Origin: Melioribacteraceae bacterium
GTDB lineage: Bacteria > Bacteroidota > Ignavibacteria > Ignavibacteriales > Melioribacteraceae
DNA: 64,000 nucleotides
Assembly (NCBI GenBank): GCA_022181065.1
Contig: BQMY01000090.1
Location: 1 to 64,000, forward strand
Direction of reading: 5' to 3'
In this document: one piece after another, positions 8,448 to 18,400 of the stretch
How positions within the stretch are numbered: the first letter of the stretch is position 1
Layout: each line of letters starts with the position of its first letter
Program-made: the position numbers and the translations under genes
The notes under the pieces: generated by a model
Told to the model about the DNA's origin: nothing
The model's database searches: none
Seen by the model: only the letters and a program-made list of their open reading frames with translations

Positions 8448-10198
8448 AATTCAACCGGGAGTGAGTTTGAGCTTACATTAAGTCTATTCAATCTGTTATC
8501 AGAAATAACCACAGGATGACCATCGGAAATTGTCCCTGAAAAAATATTACCCCCAAAGTTATCCTCAATCTTTACCGACTCTCCTGAAACAGCTATCTCT
8601 ATCGGGTAAGATGCTGAGTTTATTTCAAGGATTTGTGTCCCGGAAGAAGCGACATAAAACCCATCATTGAACCTTACATCAAAAACACTAGTTGGAGGTA
8701 AAGGGGGAAGTTCATATAAGTTTTTATCCGATATGTTTTCAGCCAAATATAATGTTGCAGTATATCCATCAGCATCAGTGATTTTAATTGTTGTGCCGTG
8801 TTCCAAGTCAATGGAGTTGGAATTATTCTTGGCAACTGCATTGACAATAATTTCACCTGCTTGCGAAGTTTTAACCCAATATCCAAAACCCTGTTCCATC
8901 ATATCAACAGCGGTATAGCCGCCTTCAAAAACAAAAATCTGGGATGTGATTATCCCGGAAGGTTGAGTAACAATAGACGAAACACTAATTTCCTCATTAA
9001 ACGGACCAATAATATTCCAGCCGGCAAGCAGAGGGATATTCCCCGCTGGAACTAATCCTTCCAAAGATAGCATTTCCGAGGCTCCAAGCTTAACCCAGTA
9101 TCCTTCGCCATTAACCAATTGAGTCGTTGCAGTATAACCATTATCAAACTTAAATACTTCAGAGACTGCGTTAGGAAATACAGATGCAGTACTCATGTCA
9201 TCCAAAAGAACCGGTACTGAAACGGTATTCCAACCCTGAATTAAATCATAAGTAACTGTTACAGTTGAAGCTACTTCCTGCTTTATTATTGTGCCGCCTC
9301 TTCCAACAACTACTAAAGACCCATCGCTGAATTGACCAATTCCAAACATTCCATTATTAGTGGGCAGGTTGTCTTCAACTACCCAGGTTTCACCATCATC
9401 TACCGATAGAAGCATTGCGCCGCCTTCTCCTACAGTAATGGCTTTCGTGTCGTCATAAAAAATTACATCTCTCATGAGTGATGTTGTTAATCCTTCACCA
9501 ACCGGATACCACGACAAACCACCGTTAGTGGTTCTGAAAATTTCACCGGAATAAGCCGAAGCAAGACCAATGGTTGCGTTTTTGAAGATTATTCTATCGC
9601 AGGAATTTGTAATCCCAACGCTAACAACTTCCCAGTTTTCACCAAGATCAGTTGATTTTTTTGTTGTCCCGCCAAGACCTGCAGTAAACAGGGTATCACC
9701 ACTTTGAATGGCAACAGTATAAAGACTACTCGCGCCACCGGTAGTTTGTTCATTCCAGGTTTCTCCAAGATCGGTAGTTTTGTAAACTTTACCTCCATTT
9801 GATGAAGCAAAACCGAGGTTATCGTTTAAAAATAGCATCTCATATAGCAGATTTGTTCCAATACCTGTGCTGGTTAACTGGGTGAAGGTAACACCGCCGT
9901 CGGTAGTTTTAATATATTCTCCCGATAAACCTGCTGCAATGAATGTATTTTCATCAAATGCGTAACCTGACCACAGGTTACCGCTAATATTGGTGTTGAG
10001 CATAACCCATGTGTTTCCCAAATCGGTAGATTTGACTACCGTGCCCGCATTACCATAAGCATAGGCAACATCGTTTTCGGTGATGGTTACACCATAAAAT
10101 TGTTGACCTGTCCCGCTGGTTTTTAATACCCATTCTTGCGAGAAAGTATGAGCAGAAAAAACCAAAAAAAGAATTGCAATCAATCGTAACTTGTTCAT
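8177..10198 (-). CDS. T9SS-secreted Ycf48-like propeller protein
   Basis: This is a secreted protein of 673 residues. I place the start at the ATG at 10198 rather than 10261: it has AGGAG eight bases upstream and opens directly into a signal peptide ([14 protein letters not shown]...FSQ). A propeller with repeated KSTDLGxxW / KTTDGGxxF motifs covers about residues 20-300. Two tandem modules of about 80 residues follow, each beginning GWN and ending GYWVK. A linker then leads to the sorting domain ([12 protein letters not shown] ... MMLIK). The last 90 residues are almost identical to those of the next upstream gene, while the rest is unrelated, so the sorting domain was copied between genes. 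Function is unknown; a surface-exposed binding protein is likely. Confidence 0.82.
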   Translation of the reverse strand: MNKLRLIAILFLVFSAHTFSQEWVLKTSGTGQQFYGVTITENDVAYAYGNAGTVVKSTDLGNTWVMLNTNISGNLWSGYAFDENTFIAAGLSGEYIKTTDGGVTFTQLTSTGIGTNLLYEMLFLNDNLGFASSNGGKVYKTTDLGETWNEQTTGGASSLYTVAIQSGDTLFTAGLGGTTKKSTDLGENWEVVSVGITNSCDRIIFKNATIGLASAYSGEIFRTTNGGLSWYPVGEGLTTSLMRDVIFYDDTKAITVGEGGAMLLSVDDGETWVVEDNLPTNNGMFGIGQFSDGSLVVVGRGGTIIKQEVASTVTVTYDLIQGWNTVSVPVLLDDMSTASVFPNAVSEVFKFDNGYTATTQLVNGEGYWVKLGASEMLSLEGLVPAGNIPLLAGWNIIGPFNEEISVSSIVTQPSGIITSQIFVFEGGYTAVDMMEQGFGYWVKTSQAGEIIVNAVAKNNSNSIDLEHGTTIKITDADGYTATLYLAENISDKNLYELPPLPPTSVFDVRFNDGFYVASSGTQILEINSASYPIEIAVSGESVKIEDNFGGNIFSGTISDGHPVVISDNRLNRLNVSSNSLPVEFELDQNYPNPFNPTTNIKFAIPVATSVKLVVYNMLGQQVQTLVNEKLTAGLHEVNLDASRLSSGVYIYAIEARGDDGQNFSQTRKMMLIK

Positions 10199-10610
10199 TA
10201 TACATCTCCTGAGTGAGTTTGAGTGAGGATATAAAGTAATGTTAAATAAATTAACTAACAAATAACAAAAGTTAAATTATTTATTTCGATTTGATTATCC
10301 TGTTTGTGTTAAGATATTTTTTATAATAAAAAAGAGCCCGCCCAGGCGGGCCCCCAAATCAGGAGAGGGTGTTAAATTATTTTGTGAAGGGTCATGACCC
10401 TTAAAATACAAAGGGATGGTCGGTGACCATCCCCTACGAAAACTTTGTAATTATTTTCTGAAACGGAAGTAGGTTCCTCGCAAACGGGACAGGCGACAAG
10501 CATTGTCCTGAGCTTTTGCCTGCCCCGTCGGGGTCGCAGGGCTCACCAACCTGATCCCACCTCAACGTTTTTAATCTTTTCACTCAGCACTTTGTACTAA
10601 CAACACAGCA
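10199..10610 (-). other. Intergenic region with trailer of the 10611 gene
   Basis: Bases 10365-10610 are the second copy of the duplicated trailer, containing the same palindromes as 7927-8176. The terminator is at 10325-10351. The remaining 100 bases are AT-rich and should contain the promoter of the 8177-10198 gene, but I cannot pick a clear box. Confidence 0.75.
10325..10351 (-). terminator. Terminator for the minus-strand gene at 10611
   Basis: On the minus strand a seven-base GC stem (gcccgcc/ggcgggc) is followed by tctttttt. Confidence 0.75.
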
Positions 10611-10881
10611 CTATTTAATAAGCATCATTTTGCGTGTCTGGCTGAAGTTTTGACCATTTTCACCTTGCGCTTCGATGGCGTATATGTACACTCCGGAGGA
10701 GAATCTTGAAGCGTTAAGATTTACTTCATGCAGACCTGCGGTCAATTTTTCATTCACCAATGTCTGTACCTGCTGTCCCAGCATATTATAAACAACCAGC
10801 TTAACGCTACTCGCCACCGGTAACGCGAATTTTATGTTAGTTGTCGGGTTGAACGGATTAGGGTAATTCTGCCCCAAACTG
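10365..10881 (-). repeat. Duplicated T9SS 3'-end cassette, copy B
   Basis: This is the partner of 7927-8447. It spans the sorting-domain codons and the trailer. The palindrome aagggtcatgaccctt is perfect here, while copy A carries one change. Confidence 0.85.
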
Positions 10882-13724
10882 AATTCAACGGGCATAAAAT
10901 CAGCCTCAACTGTTTCGGAATAATTCACACTTCCGTCAAAATCTACCTGCTTTAATCTGTAATAATATGTGCCTGCGTTTAAGTCATAGTCGGTATAACT
11001 GTAAACTTGTCGTTCGGAGGTTGTACCAAAACCGTCAATGTAGCCGATAGTATTGAATTTTGTGTTGTCATTACTTCTTTCAATTTCGAAGCCTCTGTTA
11101 TTGGTTTCGGTGGCTGTTACCCAATTTATTGTCACCGCTTCACCTGTTACATTGGCACTGAAGCTACTCAACTCCACAGGTATAGGAGCGTTATAGTCAA
11201 CAATCAGCTTGAGTTCTGTCAGACTCGTATTAGTTACAACTACCTGTCCGATTCCTTCATTCAAAGTTTCATTAACAAGAACTCCGCCAAACGGATCCTG
11301 AACTGTCATGGTCACTGAGCCGGGGATTTCGGGTATATTTACATCGAGTGTGAAGCCTGTCGCTCCATCACCAAGCTGATATTTGAGGGTATAGGTAATC
11401 TGACCTGTATAGTTAGCGTCGCCGTTCCTGTAATCCGCAGGAGAACCGGTTGTGCCATCAGCAAGAATTAAACGTGCGTCATAGACCCCTGCAGGTGGTA
11501 GTGGAGGTAGTTCAAGCTCGCCGAGCTCGTCATCAATTCCATCTGTAGCCATCGGGTCAATACCCAATTCGAGGTCATAACTTCCCGCGGCCCCATCATT
11601 TGACATCAGTTCTATTGTGTAAAGCGGACCATTTGCGGAAGGCGAGCCGGTACCAAGATGCCCGAACATTCCGAAATCCGTACCAACAAGCAGCTCATCA
11701 TAATAGAGGAAGTTAATTCGTGTTCCAATCGGGTAAGTGTATCCGTTCACCCATGTCGCCCCTGCAGTACCTAAATCAAGATAATAAACTTCATTATCAA
11801 CTGCACAATAAACTGTATCAATACCAATTGTAGTTGCTGTAGCTTCTTTTCCCGGTGCGATCGGGAAACCTGAAAGAGTAAATGGTGTCCACAATCCGGT
11901 TGTGTTAAGGGGTTTATAATATGAGATAGGATGATTTGTACCAGCGTCAGTACCTGCCGCGAAGATTGTATCGCCTGTGGTGCTCACCTGGAGATCCCAA
12001 ATTGTAGCGGTAATCGCATACCCGACACTTGTGCCTGAAGCGTCCATATCCTGTGAAGGTGTCCATGTCGAACCGCTTTTAACCAATCTGTAAACACTAC
12101 GTCCCTGAGGTGCTGATAAATCGTATATTGCTGATACATAAGCTACTGTATCCGATCCCTCGATATTAAAAACTATATCGGAAACATCTATATCCTGCCC
12201 TACAGAAGAAGCTTCCATCAATATTTGATCCCAGTTTGCTCCAGCATCAGTAGAGTAAAACAATCCACCCTTGTCAGTATCCTGAATTTCGAAGCCGGCG
12301 AAAACAATATTCGGATCATTATCGTAAACTTCAATAGCGAGAGCCTTTGTCCCAACATTGCTAAAGTTGTATGGCGGGTTCTCGGGAGTGAATGCCTGGT
12401 TCCAGTTCGAGCCATTGTCAGTCGTTTTGTAAACTCTTACGTTCCCAACATAAACTGTAGTTGTGTCAGTCTGGTTCATCTCCGCTGAATAGTAGGGTGA
12501 ACCATCACCGTTAGGGAATATCGCGTTTGTCCATAAAGGAGAGTTTACGTAATCATTTACTCTTCTAATTCCTGATTTTGAAGCGAGCCATCCGGTATAT
12601 TTTGTTGGAGTCATATCAAAATCTCTTGTCCAGACTGCTTCCACACCTTCATTTATTTCAAAAATTGTCGCTCCGTTATCGGTTGAAGCGCCAATTCCCT
12701 GGTCGGTGGTCATGTAGCAAATAGCGGGATTAACCGGATCGGTATAAACAGAACCATCGTTTGGATGTGTTTCATCACCACCGGGAACGCCAAATCCCTG
12801 CCATGCACCGGGAAGTCCGTTATTGTTATTGTAGCAACTTGCGAAATACATATAAAAATTGAGAGAATCGCCGCTAAAATCAAGATTAGGTCCACCAACA
12901 CCGCCTATTGAGGTTGTGTAGGAAGTCCATGTAACCTCATCATCCGAGTACGCAATTGTTTTATTCATTCCGTTTTCGCCTGCAAGGAATAATCTTCTGT
13001 TTGGCGCGATTCCAAACGCAGACCAGTTAGCAAGTCCTGAAATTGAAGTAAGAGAAATTGAACTTACAGTCGTTGACCCCGAGAGCGAGTTATATGGGTC
13101 TGACAGTTTATAAAGAGCAGGAGAGGAGGACGCGACGAAAACATACACCGAGTCGGTTTTGGGGTGAACGACAATGTCCAAACCTGGTCCGCCGCTCCAG
13201 GGGATAACAATCGGCGAACCTGAGCCGGCGGTGAAGTTTCCGGCCGCGTCCAATGTGCCAAAGTATAAATGTGGCCCATCTGAAAACATTATATAATCAT
13301 CGATAATTTCTACTGCGTGATAATAACCTCCACTTGTAACTGTAATATTGGAGGAGGAGGATGGAGTTGTTCCGTAAACACCACCTTCATGCGCGAAATA
13401 AAGATAGCCTGAAGTTTCGTGCACATCCATGCTGCGGATTGATAAACCGTATCCTGCAAGCGCGTCCGCACCGGGCATTACCTGAAACGCGTTAAATACC
13501 GGGGTTGCGGTGTTAGCATACACATCAGCGTAAAAAATTGAGTTTGCGCTTTCGGTCGATATAAATATTCTGCTTGTATCTACGGTGAGCGCATAACCGG
13601 TAATTGAATTGATTCTTCCGCCGTAAACGCTTTCAACGTCCGGGGGGCTTAATTGTGCAATTAGTGAAGTTGTAATAAACAAACTCAGCACCAGTATAAA
13701 AATTGTATTAGTTAAACGTTTCAT
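10611..13724 (-). CDS. T9SS-secreted large beta-propeller protein
   Basis: This is a secreted protein of 1037 residues. I choose the ATG at 13724, preceded by GGAGG and opening into the signal peptide MKRLTNTIFILVLSLF...IAQ, over the upstream start at 13769. The body (about 20-830) reads as BNR/sortilin-like propeller repeats (STDNGATIF, KTTDNGSNWN, STDAGANWD). A Bacteroidota-type fibronectin-like module with PVELSSF and ETNNRGFEIERS follows at about 850-950. The sorting domain is last. The protein probably sits on the cell surface or is released; no enzyme motif is seen. It shares its sorting domain and 3' trailer with the next gene downstream. Confidence 0.82.
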   Translation of the reverse strand: MKRLTNTIFILVLSLFITTSLIAQLSPPDVESVYGGRINSITGYALTVDTSRIFISTESANSIFYADVYANTATPVFNAFQVMPGADALAGYGLSIRSMDVHETSGYLYFAHEGGVYGTTPSSSSNITVTSGGYYHAVEIIDDYIMFSDGPHLYFGTLDAAGNFTAGSGSPIVIPWSGGPGLDIVVHPKTDSVYVFVASSSPALYKLSDPYNSLSGSTTVSSISLTSISGLANWSAFGIAPNRRLFLAGENGMNKTIAYSDDEVTWTSYTTSIGGVGGPNLDFSGDSLNFYMYFASCYNNNNGLPGAWQGFGVPGGDETHPNDGSVYTDPVNPAICYMTTDQGIGASTDNGATIFEINEGVEAVWTRDFDMTPTKYTGWLASKSGIRRVNDYVNSPLWTNAIFPNGDGSPYYSAEMNQTDTTTVYVGNVRVYKTTDNGSNWNQAFTPENPPYNFSNVGTKALAIEVYDNDPNIVFAGFEIQDTDKGGLFYSTDAGANWDQILMEASSVGQDIDVSDIVFNIEGSDTVAYVSAIYDLSAPQGRSVYRLVKSGSTWTPSQDMDASGTSVGYAITATIWDLQVSTTGDTIFAAGTDAGTNHPISYYKPLNTTGLWTPFTLSGFPIAPGKEATATTIGIDTVYCAVDNEVYYLDLGTAGATWVNGYTYPIGTRINFLYYDELLVGTDFGMFGHLGTGSPSANGPLYTIELMSNDGAAGSYDLELGIDPMATDGIDDELGELELPPLPPAGVYDARLILADGTTGSPADYRNGDANYTGQITYTLKYQLGDGATGFTLDVNIPEIPGSVTMTVQDPFGGVLVNETLNEGIGQVVVTNTSLTELKLIVDYNAPIPVELSSFSANVTGEAVTINWVTATETNNRGFEIERSNDNTKFNTIGYIDGFGTTSERQVYSYTDYDLNAGTYYYRLKQVDFDGSVNYSETVEADFMPVEFSLGQNYPNPFNPTTNIKFALPVASSVKLVVYNMLGQQVQTLVNEKLTAGLHEVNLNASRFSSGVYIYAIEAQGENGQNFSQTRKMMLIK

Positions 13725-13951
13725 TTTAGCCTCCGTGTATTTAGTTGTTCTGTTGCAAAGATATATCATGGAGGGTCAAAAAATTTTGGTGCTCGTCATA
13801 ATCCAGTTTTTCAGGCTGTTTTGTGGTATTTTATGTGACAAAAGATACAGTATGCCGGTTGTGTCGTTTAAGTTTTAATCAATTATGATTTAAAGCATAC
13901 CATTTTTTATTATAATTTATTATAAATGTTTAGCTTTAGGCATAAACTGCT

Positions 13952-13959
13952 TATCTTTG
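13952..13959 (+). promoter_or_regulatory. TAnnTTTG -7 box upstream of the exonuclease-MBL gene
   Basis: TATCTTTG matches the Bacteroidota -7 consensus TAnnTTTG. A weak TTTA lies about 20 bases upstream. It is 48 bases before the ATG at 14007. Confidence 0.45.
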
Positions 13960-14006
13960 CGTCACCAGAATTTTTGTTAAAAATATAAGATGTTTTATCC
14001 CGCTTG

Positions 14007-15350
14007 ATGAATTTTACCGCTATTGATTTCGAAACAGCCGACCAAAAACGAGATAGTGCCTGCGCGGTTAGCCTCGTAAAAGTTAAAAACTCAAAGATTG
14101 TTGACCGACAATTTTATCTTATTAAACCTCCGCGAAGAAACTTTATATTTTCGTATCTGCACGGAATTACATATGACGATGTTAAAAAGGCGCCGAATTT
14201 CGGAGTATTATGGAAGGAAATAGAGTCTTTTATCAAGGATTCTGATTTTCTCGCTGCACATAATTCCTCTATGGATAAATCGGTACTAAAGGCTGTATGT
14301 GCCTTATATAACATCCCGATGCCTGATATTGAGTTCAGATGCAGCATGAAATATTCACGCGAAAAGTGGGAGATTTATCCCACCCGTCTCGAGAATGTAA
14401 TCTCCCGGTTAAATCTGAAAATCCCGGAAACCCCTTACAAAAACGCGGAGGCATGCGCACTGATATTTTTGCACGAAAAAGCAAGTCAGGTAAAGGAATC
14501 AACACCCGAATATGGAATTGATTTTATCGATAGTGGTGTGAGAGTTAATGTTTTAGGGAGCAGTTCAGCGGGGAATTCTACACTAATCAGAAGTGAAAAC
14601 GCCGGGATATTGGTCGATATCGGGTTTGTGCCAAAGTATCTCATGAATGCTTTTTCGGAAGTGAACTTCGACCCCAAAGAGTTGAAGGGAGCTGTCATCA
14701 CTCATTTACACGGTGACCACGTTAAAGCAAATACGATAAATTATTTTGCTAAAAATAATTTACCTGTTTATATCCATTCTGTAATGAAAAAAAGTTTATT
14801 GCTTACCTATAAAGCCGCGACAACTCTAGATTCAAAAGGATTATTGCGGGAATTGGAAGATAACAAATGTGACATTGCCGACTTCTATATTGAAGCATTT
14901 GATGTTCCGCACGATGCAGCCGGAGGATGTTTCGGGTATAATATTTATTACGGTAGTGGAAGAGTAAAAAAGAAAATCAGTATAGCAACTGATATTGGAT
15001 ATACTACTGACTTTCTTGTAGAAAAATTCAGCAATTCAGATGTGATAATTATCGAATCGAATCATGATATTGAAATGCTGGAAAACTCAAATCGTTCATT
15101 ATTCTTAAAACAAAGAATAAAATCGAGCGGGCATCTTTCGAATATAGAGTGCAGGAATTTTTTATTCGATGTTTTCGGCGCATCAACATTGCATCCTTCG
15201 GCGGTAATCCTGGCACATCTTTCCCGGGATTGTAACATGCCCGGAATAGCAAACAGAAATATAATCTCTCTGCTCGAGGAGTTCTCATTAAGCGGCACCG
15301 AACTGATTGTGAGTTCGAAAGATAAACCGACAAAAACCGTATATATTTAA
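14007..15350 (+). CDS. Fusion: DnaQ-like exonuclease domain plus YycJ-like MBL-fold nuclease
   Basis: This 447-residue protein has two nuclease-type domains. Residues 1-165 are a DEDD exonuclease domain: ExoI D7-x-E9 (IDFET) and an ExoII AHNSSMD block. The ExoIII block, normally HxxxxDA, reads E141-x4-N146-A, so the catalytic His and last metal-binding Asp are replaced. Residues 172-447 are a metallo-beta-lactamase domain of the YycJ/WalJ type with GSSSAGNST, H233-x-H235-x-D237-H238, DVPHDA and IATDIGY, all intact. YycJ proteins are linked to DNA processing and repair in other bacteria. I infer that the MBL half is active and the exonuclease half may bind DNA without cutting. The ATG at 14007 is preferred to the TTG at 14004; no clear SD is present. 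Confidence 0.8.
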   Translation: MNFTAIDFETADQKRDSACAVSLVKVKNSKIVDRQFYLIKPPRRNFIFSYLHGITYDDVKKAPNFGVLWKEIESFIKDSDFLAAHNSSMDKSVLKAVCALYNIPMPDIEFRCSMKYSREKWEIYPTRLENVISRLNLKIPETPYKNAEACALIFLHEKASQVKESTPEYGIDFIDSGVRVNVLGSSSAGNSTLIRSENAGILVDIGFVPKYLMNAFSEVNFDPKELKGAVITHLHGDHVKANTINYFAKNNLPVYIHSVMKKSLLLTYKAATTLDSKGLLRELEDNKCDIADFYIEAFDVPHDAAGGCFGYNIYYGSGRVKKKISIATDIGYTTDFLVEKFSNSDVIIIESNHDIEMLENSNRSLFLKQRIKSSGHLSNIECRNFLFDVFGASTLHPSAVILAHLSRDCNMPGIANRNIISLLEEFSLSGTELIVSSKDKPTKTVYI

Positions 15351-15433
15351 TTTTGGGTGTTTTTTAAGGGAAATTATAGTTATTATACATTGATAAATCA
15401 GACCGTTTACAACCATGTTTTGCAGGAATTTTT

Positions 15434-18400
15434 ATGACATATTTGAAATCTTTAAACCTTAAGGCAATTTTATCTTTTATTTTGTTCTCGGTATTAGTAG
15501 CAGGAACTACTTCGGGGGCGGGATATGAAATTGAGGAAGGGTACATAATTAACCCGTATGAAGTACCTTCGGGTATTGTTTTTACCGATGAGTATGAAAG
15601 TACCGTTTACCTTCATTCTGAAAATATCACAAAAAAATTGTTTTCCTCACCCGGCGCCGGAAGATACCTTTCGTTTTCTCATGATGGTAACCTGATTGGA
15701 TTTAAGTATATAAATCCACAAACCGGTTTGCAGCAATCTGCCGTATATGATATTACGCGAGGAGAAATTACTTACCTGACCGAGCCTGTTATCCAGGCGG
15801 GACAAGTCTCCTTCTCTGATGACGGTACAATTTCTTTCACCATTGAGAATACCTTATTTGTAAAATCGGGTGAATCTGTTGCACAATATGATCTCGGTTA
15901 TTATAACAACCGGGTATATTTATCTCCGGATGGTCAATTTCTAATCTACAAGGATATTACAGAACAACTATTTCTGTTGGACCTGGTTTCAGGATCTTCA
16001 GAGCAGATCACTAATCTTGATGACGGACTCGGAAATATCGACTGGTCTTTCGATTCAAAACAGATTGCTTTCGAAACCATAGATGCCCGTATTTTTGTGC
16101 TCGATCTTTCAACTCGTGATTTGAATTTTGTGAGCGAAGGCGAAGAACCAAAATGGGCTCCTGATGAAGCTAAACTGACCTTCTACAAGAAAGAGATTAA
16201 TTTTAACACTTTCACTTTTATTAACTCGGATGTTTATTCTTACGATCTAAATTCACAACGTGTGGAAAATCTTACCAACACCCCTGATCGTAAAGAGATT
16301 ACTCCTGTTTACTCCGGAAGTGACATTTTATATTCAACATACTTCGACCGTGAAATTATAAAACAGAATTTTGCCACAGAAAGTCAAAAATCTTTGTTGG
16401 TGCTTGATACCCCTCTTAAACCGGATTTCTTTGCAGAATACAGGGGAGTTACAGCAGCTATTGAAGATGTACCCGATTATGTTCACATACATCAGGTTTA
16501 TGATACAAAACAAAGCTGGGATCAGGGAAGGGTATGCTGCGGTGCTGCATCCGCAATGGAAGTGATCGCCAGCTACGAAATATTGGATCCCGCCCCTATT
16601 CAGACTTACGGTCATACAAGTGATTTCGGTTATTATATTTCAGACCCTTATACATACAACAACTATACATACACAGGATTTACAGGCAGATGGTCGCATG
16701 GTGGTCATGGGTACCTTTGGAATACTTCCTCCATCTGGGGCTCATCTCCATATTCCAACACAAAAAGTTATCTCGAAAAACATGATATAGTCGCCAGCCG
16801 TTCTGATTATATCTCCTGGTCGATGGTTCAGAATGAGATGTTGATGGAATATCCATACATCCTTTGTTCAACCGGATTGACGAGCGGGCATATAGTTGTA
16901 GCGGTAGGATTGTACGGCTCGACTCATACAATATACGCAAACGATCCTTATGGTGACAAAAACGTTGGAAGCTATGGCTATATCCGAAATGGCAAAAACG
17001 CTATTTACGACTGGTCGGACGCAAATACCGGACATGTTAAAGTTACTCCTGTTGTTTGGGCAGTTAAGGCACACTATCAATACAGGATGAAAGTTAAATC
17101 AGTTTACCCTGAAGATAACATCACAGACGCAAGTTGTTCTATCGAAACCAGAATTCAGTTTGATGTAGCGGTTAATCCAAATTCACTCGAAGGCAAAATA
17201 ACAATCAAAGATGAAGAGGGTAATTCAGTACCTGTTAGCATTAATGAAGATTTACTTTCAGAAGGTTTATTATGCTTTGAACCTGCTGAAATGCTTCAAC
17301 CTTTCGCGTATTATACAATTACTGTGAAAAATGGTATTCAGAATATCGAAGGCAATCCACTTAAAGATGATATAGTAAGACACATTAAAACCGGCGCTGA
17401 TTTTGTGCCCGAAGGTGTTGTGCTGGACGATTTTGATAATGCAGCCAACTGGATGGATATAAGCAGTAATCCGGCTACATTTGGTATTAATGGTGCTAAC
17501 ACTTCGTTTGAGATTATTAACAACCGCGCTTATAACGGCGCAACTTCCGGCAGGGTAAATTACGAGTCAGCCGGAGGTGAATTTGAAGTACGCCTTGAAG
17601 CAACCGAGAGAGTATTTATCAGTGAATCGGTTGATACAGCAATAGCTATTGCGCTTTTTGGAGACTACAGCCACAATGAAGCAACACTTTACCTTGAAAA
17701 TGAGGCGGGCGAAATATATCCTTTCCTTCTCGATACGCTCGATTACACAGGATGGAAAGTCAAATTTGTTCCTCTTACGAAAGTTCCTTTCACTGGAAGT
17801 ATCTATTTTAACTCTCTAGCGGTTAAATCAAAAACGGGTGGTGCTGTTTCAGGCAGTGTCTTTTTTGATATGTTAATGGCGGGCAAGACCCCAACCGTTA
17901 TATTATCACATTCCCCTATTGACAAACAGATAGAAGTACTTGTTGGTGATAATATCGAGGTATCCTTTAATAAACCCATGAATACCCAATCTGTTGAATA
18001 TGCGTTCACAATAACTCCGGATGTGGATGGAACTTTTTCATGGAATAATGACAACTCCGGATTTACGTTTAATCCTGATAATGATTTTGAGGGAAAAACT
18101 GATTACCTCGTCAACATTAACGCCTCTGCTATTGATGAAAATGGCGTCCCTTTTTACGATGATTATCATTTTGAGTTTACAACCGAAAGGATTGAATTAC
18201 TCATGATGGATAATTATCCATCCAATGGCATGATTGATATCAGCAGAACGGTCGAAATCAGGCTGGCGTTCGATGGACCAATCGATCAGTCAACTCTGGG
18301 TGGACGAATTTTCCTGTATGATGATAATAATAACAAGGTAGGAGTTCGTGTTAATACCGGTGTTTATAGCGAAGGTAAGATAATTTTTGAGCCGCAATCT

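Noticed and set aside
13990-14007. Five-codon leader frame before the exonuclease-MBL gene
   Set aside because: ATG TTT TAT CCC GCT TGA overlaps the start by one base, but such a short frame can occur by chance and has no ribosome binding site.
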